64,000 nt of DNA, from assembly GCA_023391425.1 (NCBI GenBank), contig JAEWAX010000058.1, positions 1-64,000 of the forward strand, in the 5' to 3' direction. Of this stretch, positions 17,419 through 26,191 are shown in pieces. The notes beneath the pieces are model-generated. The model searched no databases. It was not told where the DNA came from and saw nothing but the letters and a program-made list of their open reading frames with translations. Source of the DNA: Bacillota bacterium. Lineage in GTDB: Bacteria; Bacillota; Clostridia; Acetivibrionales; DSM-1351. Position 1 is the stretch's first letter. Each line of letters starts with the position of its first letter. Both the position numbers and the translations under genes were made by a program.

Positions 17419-17436
17419 TTGTTAAATAATTAACAC
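17419..17436. promoter_or_regulatory. Rex-like box 2, at the adhE transcription start
   Basis: TTGTTAAATAATTAACAC matches TTGTTAA-N4-TTAACAA at 13 of 14 defined positions and begins five bases after the -10 box. Rex bound here at low NADH would block adhE. Confidence 0.75.
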
Positions 17437-17504
17437 ATGTTGAAAGTATTATTTTATTAAGCTGTAATATTAGTTAAGGCAAGGCTTAAATTTTTTAACA
17501 GGTA

Positions 17505-17522
17505 TTGTTAAAAAAATAACAA
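17505..17522. promoter_or_regulatory. Rex-like box 3, in the adhE leader
   Basis: TTGTTAAAAAAATAACAA matches the Rex consensus at 13 of 14 defined positions. It lies about 85 bp downstream of the predicted start and could act as a roadblock or looping site. Confidence 0.6.
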
Positions 17523-17653
17523 TATACAAAACTGAATGATTATAGTATTTAATTGCACAAGGAGTGACAGGTAAAAGAGTAGTAAATGTGCTTATTTACC
17601 AGAATTAATCACAGAAACTTAATTATTGTTCAAAAAATGGAGGGTGGTCAATT

Positions 17654-20287
17654 ATGTCAAAGAAGAATTTAGTAGTAAACAGTGTTGATACTTTATTAGA
17701 AAAAATAGCAGATATTAAGCAGGCACAAGAAGTATTTGCAACCTATACACAGGAACAGGTAGATAAGATATTCCTGGCAGCAGCATTAGCAGCTAATAAA
17801 AAGAGGATTCCACTTGCAAAAATGGCGCAGGCTGAAACTGGAATGGGCATAGTCGAAGATAAGGTTATAAAAAATCATTATGCATCTGAGTATATCTATA
17901 ATGCATATAAAGATACTCAAACATGTGGGGTTTTAGAAAGAGACGAAGCTTTTGGAATTACTAAAATTGCTGAACCTCTTGGAGTTATTGCAGCTATCGT
18001 ACCAACTACAAATCCAACATCTACAGCTATTTTCAAATCATTACTAGCTTTGAAAACTAGAAATGGTATTATTTTTTCGCCACATCCAAGAGCAAAAAAA
18101 TCAACTATTGAGGCAGCAAAAATCGTGTTAGAAGCAGCAGTTGAAGCTGGAGCACCTAAGGGAATTATCGGGTGGATAGATGAACCTTCTATTGAGCTCT
18201 CTGAAAGAGTTATGAAAGAGGCAAATATAATATTAGCAACTGGTGGACCAGGAATGGTAAGAGCTGCTTACTCATCAGGAAAGCCAGCAATTGGAGTTGG
18301 ACCTGGTAATACACCAGCAATAATTGACGATAGCGCAGATATTAAAACCGCAGTTAGTTCTATATTAGTATCAAAAACTTTTGATAATGGTATGATTTGT
18401 GCCTCTGAGCAATCAGTTATAGTTTTAGATAAGATATATAATGAAGTCAAAAAAGAATTTGCATTTCGTGGAGCATATTTCTTAAATAAAGAAGAAACTC
18501 AGAAGGTTAGAGAAGTTATTCTTATAAACGGAGCATTAAATGCAAAGATAGTTGGGCAATCAGCTTATACTATTGCAAAGCTAGCAGGCTTTGAAGTGCC
18601 AGAGGATGCGAAAGTTCTAATTGGAGAAGTGGAGTCTGTTGAACTATCAGAAGCCTTTGCACATGAGAAGCTTTCTCCAGTTCTTGCAATGTACAAGGCA
18701 AAAACCTTTGATGAAGCAATTATTAAGGCTGAGAAGCTTATTGCAGATGGTGGCTTTGGACACACTTCCTCTTTATATATTGATACTGTAAATAATAAAG
18801 AGAAAATAACTAAATTTACTACAGCGATGAAAACCTGCAGAATTCTCATTAATACCCCATCCTCTCATGGTGGAATTGGTGACCTTTATAACTTCAAATT
18901 GGCACCATCACTGACTCTTGGCTGTGGTTCATGGGGTGGTAACTCAGTATCAGAAAATGTTGGAGTTAAGCATCTTATCAATATTAAAACTGTTGCTGAG
19001 AGGAGAGAAAATATGCTTTGGTTTAGGACACCAGAAAAGGTTTATTTCAAGAAGGGTTGTTTGGGGGTAGCATTAAGAGAACTTAAAAGTGTAATGAACA
19101 AACAAAGAGCTTTTATCGTAACTGACTCTTTCTTATATAATAATGGATACACAAAGACTATTACTAATTTATTAGATGAGATGAACATTAATCATTATAC
19201 ATTCTTTGATGTTGCTCCAGACCCAACTCTTGCATGTGCAAAGCTTGGTGCAGAGGCAATGAGAGAATTTAAGCCAGATGTTATTATAGCAGTTGGTGGT
19301 GGTTCTGCAATGGATGCAGGAAAAATTATGTGGACAATGTATGAGCACCCAGAGGTTGATTTCCAAGACCTAGCTATGAGATTTATGGATATTAGAAAAA
19401 GAGTTTATGAATTCCCTAAAATGGGTGAAAAGGCATACTTTGTTGCGGTTCCAACATCAGCAGGTACTGGTTCAGAGGTAACACCTTTTGCAGTTATTAC
19501 TGATGAACAGACTGGTGTAAAATATCCTCTTGCTGACTATGAACTAATGCCTAATATGGCAATAGTTGATGTAGACTTGATGATGCATATGCCAAAGGGC
19601 TTGACATCTGCTTCTGGTATAGACGCGTTAACACATGCAATTGAAGCATATGGCTCAATGCTCTCATCAGACTATACAAATGGTATTGCTTTACAAGCTG
19701 CTAAGAATATATTTGAATATCTACCATCTTCATATGAAAATGGTGCAAAGGACCCTGTAGCGAGAGAGAAAATGGCCAATGCTTCAACAATGGCTGGTAT
19801 GGCATTTGCAAATGCGTTCTTAGGTGTTTGTCACTCCATGGCTCATAAGCTTGGAGCATTCCACCATATACCACATGGTGTTGCAAATGCTCTCCTAATT
19901 AATGAGGTTATGAAGTTTAATGTAGCTGAAGCTCCAACTAAAATGGGCACTTTCTCACAGTATAAGTATCCTGAGATATTGAAGAGATATGCAGAAATAG
20001 CTTCCTTCGTAGGTATTAGCGGTGCAAATGATGAAGATAAATTCCAAAAGCTGCTTGTAAAGATTGATGCTTTAAAAGCTAAAGTAGGAATTCCAAAAAC
20101 CATCAAAGCTGCTGGAATAAGCGAAGAAAAATTCCTTGAAACATTGGATGAAATGGTTGAGCAGGCTTTCGATGACCAGTGCACAGGTGCAAATCCAAGA
20201 TATCCTTTAATGAGTGAAATAAAGGAAATGTATATCAAGGCATACTATGGTAAAGAAAACGTAAAAACTGATGAATTAGCTGGCTAA
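17654..20287 (+). CDS. adhE: bifunctional acetaldehyde-CoA / alcohol dehydrogenase
   Basis: This 877-residue fusion converts acetyl-CoA to acetaldehyde and then ethanol with NADH. The N-terminal aldehyde dehydrogenase half (about 1-440) has VPTTNPTSTAIFKSLLALKT and catalytic Cys249 in GMICASEQS. The C-terminal iron alcohol dehydrogenase half (about 460-870) has the nucleotide motif VGGGSAMDAGK and metal-ligand segments ALTHAIEAY and CHSMAHKLGAFHHIPHG. The length is normal. ATG 17654 follows GGAGGG. It is monocistronic between terminators. The Rex-like boxes indicate control by the NADH/NAD+ ratio, as expected for the main NADH-disposal enzyme of a fermenter. Confidence 0.97.
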   Translation: MSKKNLVVNSVDTLLEKIADIKQAQEVFATYTQEQVDKIFLAAALAANKKRIPLAKMAQAETGMGIVEDKVIKNHYASEYIYNAYKDTQTCGVLERDEAFGITKIAEPLGVIAAIVPTTNPTSTAIFKSLLALKTRNGIIFSPHPRAKKSTIEAAKIVLEAAVEAGAPKGIIGWIDEPSIELSERVMKEANIILATGGPGMVRAAYSSGKPAIGVGPGNTPAIIDDSADIKTAVSSILVSKTFDNGMICASEQSVIVLDKIYNEVKKEFAFRGAYFLNKEETQKVREVILINGALNAKIVGQSAYTIAKLAGFEVPEDAKVLIGEVESVELSEAFAHEKLSPVLAMYKAKTFDEAIIKAEKLIADGGFGHTSSLYIDTVNNKEKITKFTTAMKTCRILINTPSSHGGIGDLYNFKLAPSLTLGCGSWGGNSVSENVGVKHLINIKTVAERRENMLWFRTPEKVYFKKGCLGVALRELKSVMNKQRAFIVTDSFLYNNGYTKTITNLLDEMNINHYTFFDVAPDPTLACAKLGAEAMREFKPDVIIAVGGGSAMDAGKIMWTMYEHPEVDFQDLAMRFMDIRKRVYEFPKMGEKAYFVAVPTSAGTGSEVTPFAVITDEQTGVKYPLADYELMPNMAIVDVDLMMHMPKGLTSASGIDALTHAIEAYGSMLSSDYTNGIALQAAKNIFEYLPSSYENGAKDPVAREKMANASTMAGMAFANAFLGVCHSMAHKLGAFHHIPHGVANALLINEVMKFNVAEAPTKMGTFSQYKYPEILKRYAEIASFVGISGANDEDKFQKLLVKIDALKAKVGIPKTIKAAGISEEKFLETLDEMVEQAFDDQCTGANPRYPLMSEIKEMYIKAYYGKENVKTDELAG

Positions 20288-20441
20288 TAAGCTTTAAGCA
20301 AAGTAAACTAATTAATCTTTTGCTGAAAAGTTAACGAAATATATTTAGTCCTCAAGTATAGTAGACTAATGTATAAACTCTTTCCTCCTTATAGCAAGTG
20401 GTAGTGAACGAAAAATTTTATCCTTAATAATATAAATATAA

Positions 20442-20481
20442 AACAATCGCTTATTCATTGTAGATAGGCGATTGTTTTTTG
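20442..20481 (+). terminator. intrinsic terminator downstream of adhE
   Basis: AACAATCGC (20442-20450) pairs with GCGATTGTT (20468-20476), followed by TTTT. It is about 155 bp after the adhE stop, and no other gene lies between. Confidence 0.8.
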
Positions 20482-20559
20482 TTGTTCAGCAGGTTATTGA
20501 AGAATGTAAAACATTGCTAACCTATTTCAAAATTCATAAATTGGCATATAGAAACTCTA

Positions 20560-20588
20560 TTGACAAATTTAAACTACAGATGTAGAAT
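20560..20588 (+). promoter_or_regulatory. promoter of the BlaI-M56 operon
   Basis: TTGACA (20560-20565), a 17-nt spacer and TAGAAT (20583-20588). A dyad overlaps the spacer and -10, and a second dyad lies 16 bp downstream. Confidence 0.8.
20574..20585. promoter_or_regulatory. BlaI/MecI-type operator 1
   Basis: CTACAGATGTAG has the TACA-N2-TGTA dyad typical of BlaI/MecI repressors and overlaps the -10 region. Confidence 0.7.
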
Positions 20589-20603
20589 TACCATATCATG
20601 GGT

Positions 20604-20619
20604 AACTACAATTGTAGTT
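20604..20619. promoter_or_regulatory. BlaI/MecI-type operator 2
   Basis: AACTACAATTGTAGTT is a perfect 16-bp palindrome with the same TACA/TGTA halves as operator 1, placed just after the start site. Two such dyads are the usual arrangement for bla/mec-type repressors. Confidence 0.8.
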
Positions 20620-20709
20620 GCTGATTGAGAGTTAGAATATAAATTGGTTAATTAGTTACATTACAAACTAACCCCAAAGGGTACATTAATTTAAAGGAGT
20701 GTCTTGAGT

Positions 20710-21084
20710 ATGTCTAAAGCGTTGAAAATATCCGAAGCCGAATGGAGAGTAATGCAGATTCTATGGAAAAGTGCACCTTCCACTTCAGCCGCTATTATCA
20801 CTGAGCTGTTAAAGGAAAAAAGCTGGAGTCCTACAACAGTTCAAACACTGCTTTCAAGGCTGGTGGACAAGAAAGCAGTGAGTTACGAAAAAGTCAACCG
20901 AATTCATCACTATTACCCCCTTGTGACTGAAACAAGTTGCCTCAGAGAGGAAAGACAGTCATTTTTAAATCGACTTTACAACGGCTCTTTGAGTTCGATG
21001 CTTGCCGGTTTTTTAGAGGATGAAAAACTTACTGAGGATGAAATCGACGAACTGCAAAAACTGCTTGAGAAGCATAAAGAATAA
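20710..21084 (+). CDS. BlaI/MecI/CopY-family repressor
   Basis: The 124-residue winged-helix repressor begins SKALKISEAEWRVMQILWK and has the family segment WSPTTVQTLLSRLVDKKAVSYEK, with a C-terminal dimerisation and cleavage region. In bla and mec systems the partner membrane protease triggers cleavage of the repressor. Its gene precedes such a protease gene (gap 12 bp) and follows two matching operators. ATG 20710 is ten bases after AAAGGAG; TTG 20704 is the alternative. The regulated output may be only this operon, since no beta-lactamase gene is nearby. Confidence 0.92.
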   Translation: MSKALKISEAEWRVMQILWKSAPSTSAAIITELLKEKSWSPTTVQTLLSRLVDKKAVSYEKVNRIHHYYPLVTETSCLREERQSFLNRLYNGSLSSMLAGFLEDEKLTEDEIDELQKLLEKHKE

Positions 21085-21096
21085 GAGGAGATGTAT

Positions 21097-23901
21097 ATGA
21101 ATTTCTCACCATTTATCCAATGGCTGCTATATTCTTCAGCTACGGCAGCTGTATTAACGCTTGTCGTTCTGGTGGTTAAGAGACTAGGGAAAAGCATTCT
21201 GGGTCCAAAGGGGCACTATTATATTTGGTTTTTGATCATAATAAGGCTCTTGCTTCCCTATTCCTTTGAAAGTCCTGCAAGTATGTTCAACCTTTATACT
21301 GCAGTCGAAGAAAGAATCAATTTAGACAATGAAGAAGTAATAAATCAAAAGAGTGGCTTTAAGGATTACGAAATCTCAGATACCGGGCTTGAACAGGATA
21401 AAAGCACCTTGCAGCCTATTACATCTGATGTTCCCAAAGAAAGCAATTATGAGAAGCCTGACAGTACTGATATACATACAGGCATGAGCATATCCAGTCT
21501 TTTAAATAGACTGGAAAACTTGAGTACAGACTCGATAATGATTTTTATTTGGCTTTTAGGAGCTTTTATTACAGGGATTTTTATACTTTCCAGAGATATT
21601 AACTTCTGGATAAGCATTAAAAAGTGCAGTCCGCAGGATACTCCCAACCTCAACAGAATTATTGCGGAGTGCCGCAGTATTGTGGGACTAAGAAAACAGG
21701 TTACTCTGGTATTGACAGAGGCTATAGCTGTTCCAGTAGTATATGGGATTTTAAAACCCAAGCTCCTGCTGCCAGAGAATATGTATGAAAAACTGAGCGA
21801 GGAAGAGCTTAAGTACATAGTTCTCCATGAACTCTCCCATTTAAAAAGGCGTGATATTCAGGTAAACTGCATTATTACAATGCTAAAAATAGTACACTGG
21901 TTCAATCCTATCTTATTTTTTGCATTCAGCAGAATGAAATATGATAGGGAAGTAGCCTGTGACGCCCTCGCTATGTCCCATTTGCAGTCCGATGAATACA
22001 AAGAATACGGGCTTACGATGATACACCTTTTAAGAAATCTTGCACAAAAGTCTGCAAATATTACACCTGCAGCAGGAATATTAAATAAAAAATCTCATAT
22101 GAAAGGTAGAATAATTATGATTAGTAAATTTAAAAAGAATTCATATAAGTGGTCAGCACTAGCTCTAGCGATAATTATAGCGGTTGGAGCAGTAGGACTT
22201 ACCGCCCCTGTAAAAGCGACCACAAAGGAGGCGGCTGATAAAGGCGATTCCACTAAGAATGTTGTTACAGCAAGTACTTCCACAAATGCAAATGAAGCAA
22301 CAACAGGAAAAAATCAAGATATGGGAAAAATAATCAATATTCCAGATAAAAAGCTTGCCGAATGCATTGCAAGAGACAGCGGGATACCTTTAAACAGTGT
22401 TATCCGAGAGGGAGATGCAAAGAAACTCAAAGAGCTGAAGCTGTTGGGTGTATCAAACTTGGAAGGCATACAGTACTGTACCAATGTTGAAAATATAAAT
22501 TTCGAGGGCTGCAAGGTAAGGGATATAACCCTACTTTCAAAGTTGCCTAACCTTAAAAATCTCATCATTGCTTATAATGACGTCAATCCTGATTTAACTC
22601 CTATAAAGGATTTGAAGCGAATTGAGTCTCTACGCCTGGACAATGTTCAGGATTTTAAGCCGATAAGTGAACTAAAAACCCTCAAATCACTGGATGTTGT
22701 TAATATGGGCAGTGGGGTGACTAACTTGGAGGATCTTAAGTCGTGTGTTAGGCTTGAGTCTTTGAGCCTGAGAGAGCTGAGCAAAAATAAAAACTTCAAC
22801 GATATTAGTGCACTTTCAAGCTTGACTAATCTGAAACACCTAGATATATCCTTCCCTTGCGCTGATAACTTCGATGCTCAACTTATTGATCTGATTCCGA
22901 TAAAGAGCCTTAAGAATCTTGAAACACTTGACGTATACGGTATCGGTTATATGGATTCAAGTGTACTGAAAAGCCTTACAAAGCTTGAAAGGCTTAGTCT
23001 AGTGGTTTTTAGTAAGAAGGCTGTCAAATTCGATTTAAATAGTATTTCAAGCCTCACTGAACTAAAAGAGCTCTTGTTAGACCATTTTGACATTGGAAAT
23101 CTTAAACCCCTTTCAGGTATGCCTCAGCTAAGGGATCTTTGTATTTCAAGTTGCAAAATAAAAGATATAAACCAGCTTTCAAAGCTAAACAATCTGAAAA
23201 GGCTAAGCCTTTCTTCACTTCAGCTTACTGATATCAGCGCTCTGGCTGGAATGAAGCATTTACAATCTCTTTCTCTTCGTGATAATAAAATACAGGATAT
23301 TACTCCTCTTGCCGGTTTAAGCAGCTTGGAGTCACTGTACATAGACTCTAGTTCGATTTCGGATATAAGTCCGTTAAAATCATTAACTAATCTTAAAACT
23401 CTCTTGCTGCTTAGAAATAAAATAAGTGATTTAACTCCGCTGGCAGGAATGAAAAAACTGAAAAAACTTTCACTCGGCGATAACAATATAAGTGATTTAA
23501 GTCCTATCTCAGAACTACTTTCTTTAGATGAACTGAATTTGATGTCCAATAAAATTACCGATGTAACCTCACTAAAATCACTGACAAGTTTAAGATATCT
23601 TTCTTTAGGTAAAAACAAAATAACCGATATAACACCCTTGAAATCTCTAACTGGTTTGGTGAATCTTAGTTTAGGTAATAACAAAATTACCGATATAAGT
23701 CCATTGTCAGGATTGACAGAACTGCAGGTCCTCGGACTTACAGAAAATAATATAAGTAATATAAAGCCGTTGACGGGATTGACAAACCTTAGTGCACTAT
23801 ATCTTACAGGAAATAAAATAACGGATTATAGCCCAGTAGCCCAATATTATAAAAACATTCAATTTAGGGATTTTAAACTGAACTTGAATCCTACAAAATA
23901 A
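21097..23901 (+). CDS. BlaR1-type M56 membrane metalloprotease fused to leucine-rich repeats
   Basis: This 934-residue protein has N-terminal membrane helices (about 5-28, 40-60, 145-165), then an M56 zinc-protease domain with HELSH at 244-248 in YIVLHELSHLKRRD and a downstream FSRMKYDREVACDALA segment. A fourth helix (about 348-370) leads to an extracellular part. There, instead of the penicillin-binding domain of BlaR1/MecR1, about 20 internalin-like repeats run from about 420 to 925; the last 11 are regular 22-mers of the type NKITDISPLSGLTELQVLGL. With the BlaI gene it should form a signalling pair that senses an external protein, glycan or surface ligand. ATG 21097 is preferred over 21091, which abuts the ribosome site. 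Confidence 0.9.
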   Translation: MNFSPFIQWLLYSSATAAVLTLVVLVVKRLGKSILGPKGHYYIWFLIIIRLLLPYSFESPASMFNLYTAVEERINLDNEEVINQKSGFKDYEISDTGLEQDKSTLQPITSDVPKESNYEKPDSTDIHTGMSISSLLNRLENLSTDSIMIFIWLLGAFITGIFILSRDINFWISIKKCSPQDTPNLNRIIAECRSIVGLRKQVTLVLTEAIAVPVVYGILKPKLLLPENMYEKLSEEELKYIVLHELSHLKRRDIQVNCIITMLKIVHWFNPILFFAFSRMKYDREVACDALAMSHLQSDEYKEYGLTMIHLLRNLAQKSANITPAAGILNKKSHMKGRIIMISKFKKNSYKWSALALAIIIAVGAVGLTAPVKATTKEAADKGDSTKNVVTASTSTNANEATTGKNQDMGKIINIPDKKLAECIARDSGIPLNSVIREGDAKKLKELKLLGVSNLEGIQYCTNVENINFEGCKVRDITLLSKLPNLKNLIIAYNDVNPDLTPIKDLKRIESLRLDNVQDFKPISELKTLKSLDVVNMGSGVTNLEDLKSCVRLESLSLRELSKNKNFNDISALSSLTNLKHLDISFPCADNFDAQLIDLIPIKSLKNLETLDVYGIGYMDSSVLKSLTKLERLSLVVFSKKAVKFDLNSISSLTELKELLLDHFDIGNLKPLSGMPQLRDLCISSCKIKDINQLSKLNNLKRLSLSSLQLTDISALAGMKHLQSLSLRDNKIQDITPLAGLSSLESLYIDSSSISDISPLKSLTNLKTLLLLRNKISDLTPLAGMKKLKKLSLGDNNISDLSPISELLSLDELNLMSNKITDVTSLKSLTSLRYLSLGKNKITDITPLKSLTGLVNLSLGNNKITDISPLSGLTELQVLGLTENNISNIKPLTGLTNLSALYLTGNKITDYSPVAQYYKNIQFRDFKLNLNPTK

Positions 23902-24007
23902 TTGTATAACATTAATTTATTTTACTTTTTACGGTTTTGAGAATACTTACAAGGGTATAATTAAGATTATAATTAGATTAAATTAAGATATTTGGGAGGA
24001 TTATTTC

Positions 24008-25177
24008 ATGAGTTTTAATTATTATATTCCAACTAGGATTTTGTTTGGAAAGGGTCAGCTATCGAATTTGTATAAACAAGCATTGCCAGGCAAAAAGGCA
24101 TTGATTGTAACTTCAGCAGGGACATCAATGAAAAAGTATGGATATCTTGGAAAGCTTGAAGAACAGCTCAAAAAGGCGAATGTAGAGTATTTTTTATTTG
24201 ATAAAATATTGCCAAATCCTATTAAGCCACATGTTATGGAAGGGGCTCAGCTTGCAAAAGACAAAGGCTGTGATTTTATAATAGGTCTTGGTGGTGGAAG
24301 TAGTATAGATTCTGCAAAATCAATTGCTGTTATGGCTACCAATGAGGGTGACTACTGGGATTATATAGGTGGTGGCTCGGGTAAGGCAAAGCCAGTACCT
24401 AATAGTCCATTACCAGTGGTTGCGATTACAACAACTGCAGGTACAGGAACTGAGGCTGATCCCTGGACTGTAATAACAAATGATGTTAGCAAGGAGAAAA
24501 TCGGGTTTGGCTACGACAAGACGTTCCCTGTTTTATCTATAGTCGATCCAGATTTAATGATGACAGTTCCAGCACATTTGACTGCATATCAGGGTTTTGA
24601 TGCACTATTTCATAGTACCGAGGGCTATATTAACGTAATTGCAAATGAAATGAGCGATATGTATGCATTGAAGAGTATTGAATTAATAGGAAAAAGTCTT
24701 GCAATTGCTGTTAACGATGGCTCAAATGAAGAAGCACGTGAAAAGGTTGCTCTGGCAAACACTTTATCAGGTATGGTTGAGTCAACCTCTGGCTGTACAT
24801 CTGAACATTCGTTAGAGCATGCAATGAGCGCATTCCATCCTGAATTGCCACATGGTGCGGGTTTGATTATGATTAGTGAAGCTTACTACACCTTCTTTGC
24901 AAAATCTGGCTCATGTGACCAGAAGCTTATAGATATGGCGAAGGCTTTAGGTAAAACTGATGCTAAAGAGCCAATGGATTTTGTAAAAGCTTTGGTAGAG
25001 CTCCAAAAGGCATGTGGAGTAGATAAACTTAGAATGTCTGATTATGGCATGAAGCTAGAAGAAATTGATAACATAGCCCAAAACGCAAGACATACAATGG
25101 GGGGACTTTTCGCCTGTGATCCTGCTCAGCTTTCACATGAAGATGTAGTGGCTATATATGAAAAGTCATATAGATAA
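24008..25177 (+). CDS. iron-containing alcohol dehydrogenase
   Basis: This 389-residue group III alcohol dehydrogenase has the nucleotide-binding motif IGLGGGSSIDSAKSIA (about 95-110), TTTAGTGTEADPWTVIT, and metal-ligand segments with Asp in IVDPDLM and His in FHSTEGY, EHSLEHAMS and LPHGAG. It reduces aldehydes such as acetaldehyde or butyraldehyde with NAD(P)H; the exact substrate is not predictable. It is monocistronic with a terminator after it, and complements adhE located 4 kb upstream. Confidence 0.92.
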   Translation: MSFNYYIPTRILFGKGQLSNLYKQALPGKKALIVTSAGTSMKKYGYLGKLEEQLKKANVEYFLFDKILPNPIKPHVMEGAQLAKDKGCDFIIGLGGGSSIDSAKSIAVMATNEGDYWDYIGGGSGKAKPVPNSPLPVVAITTTAGTGTEADPWTVITNDVSKEKIGFGYDKTFPVLSIVDPDLMMTVPAHLTAYQGFDALFHSTEGYINVIANEMSDMYALKSIELIGKSLAIAVNDGSNEEAREKVALANTLSGMVESTSGCTSEHSLEHAMSAFHPELPHGAGLIMISEAYYTFFAKSGSCDQKLIDMAKALGKTDAKEPMDFVKALVELQKACGVDKLRMSDYGMKLEEIDNIAQNARHTMGGLFACDPAQLSHEDVVAIYEKSYR

Positions 25178-25280
25178 ATCAAATTAAGGTCCACCAGCAA
25201 CGTAAAGGACGAAATTAAAATAAAATTATGGGGATACAAAACAGTATTAATGATTATTTAATATTTGTATTGTTTAAGAT

Positions 25281-25320
25281 AAGGCTTGCAAATTACAATT
25301 TTTTATATTTGCAAGCCTTT
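25281..25320 (+). terminator. intrinsic terminator of the iron alcohol dehydrogenase gene
   Basis: AAGGCTTGCAAAT (25281-25293) pairs perfectly with ATTTGCAAGCCTT (25307-25319). The T-tract is short. Confidence 0.75.
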
Positions 25321-25416
25321 GCCATTTAACGTATACTATTTCTAAATCCATTATCATAGATTAATAATGTTATTAATTAGTGATAAAGGACGGATTATAT
25401 TTTGTGGAGTAAATAT

Positions 25417-26139
25417 ATGAAGATTATTAGAAAAAAACTTAATTGGGAGAAGATAACCTTTTGGGTTGTGTTTGCTACATTGGTTGGATCAACAGTTTTC
25501 TCATTAATAAATGTAATAACAGCACCATCAGGAGCTATTTCTGTTAAGCATGAAAAACTGAGAAGCGACTATGTTTTAATGCTTATCCAGTGTATTTTAG
25601 GTATGGTAATAATGTTCCTTCCTTCTATGCTTGAAAGAAGATGGAGAATAGATATACCAAGCTTTATGCACATAGTTTTTGTAGTTTTTTTGTATGCTGC
25701 AATATATCTTGGGGAAGTGAGGAGCTTCTATTATAAAGTACCACATTGGGATACTGTTTTACATACCTTTAGTGGAGCAATGATAGGTGCGTTAGGCTTC
25801 TCAGTTGTAAAATTATTAAATGATTCTGAAAAAGTAAAGATAACACTTTCACCTGTATTTGTTGCTATTTTTGCTTTTTCCTTTGCTTTGGCTATAGGTG
25901 CTTTGTGGGAGATATATGAATTTTCCTTTGATAAGTTACTTGGATTAAATATGCAAAAATTTGCTTATGAAGACGGAGCACCTATGGTGGGTAGGATGGC
26001 TTTAGCAGACACAATGAAGGATTTAATTGTTGATGCATTAGGTGCTTTGGCAACCAGTATTATGGGTTTTATATCGCTTAAATATAAAAAGGGTTGGTTG
26101 GAAAATTTTGAAATAAGGAGAATATTTATTAAATCATAG
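25417..26139 (+). CDS. conserved integral membrane protein (DUF2238/YjdF-like)
   Basis: The 240-residue protein has about six hydrophobic segments. Conserved-looking polar motifs sit in the membrane: HWDTVLHTFSGAMIGALGF near residue 115 and GALWEIYEFSFDKLLGLNMQ near 168, then an Asp-rich loop ending DLIVDALGAL. This pattern resembles the DUF2238 membrane family, whose function I do not know. ATG 25417 has GGAG seven bases before it; TTG 25402 is an alternative. It stands alone between two terminators. Confidence 0.7.
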   Translation: MKIIRKKLNWEKITFWVVFATLVGSTVFSLINVITAPSGAISVKHEKLRSDYVLMLIQCILGMVIMFLPSMLERRWRIDIPSFMHIVFVVFLYAAIYLGEVRSFYYKVPHWDTVLHTFSGAMIGALGFSVVKLLNDSEKVKITLSPVFVAIFAFSFALAIGALWEIYEFSFDKLLGLNMQKFAYEDGAPMVGRMALADTMKDLIVDALGALATSIMGFISLKYKKGWLENFEIRRIFIKS

Positions 26140-26156
26140 AATCATATAAACATATA

Positions 26157-26191
26157 AAGAAGGACTAGTCTAAATACGACTAGTCTTTCTT
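26157..26191. terminator. bidirectional terminator between convergent genes
   Basis: AAGAAGGACTAGTC and GACTAGTCTTTCTT pair along 14 positions (one G-U) around a short loop, with A- and T-rich ends on both strands. It overlaps the last codons of hydE, so it serves both the membrane-protein gene and hydE. Confidence 0.85.
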
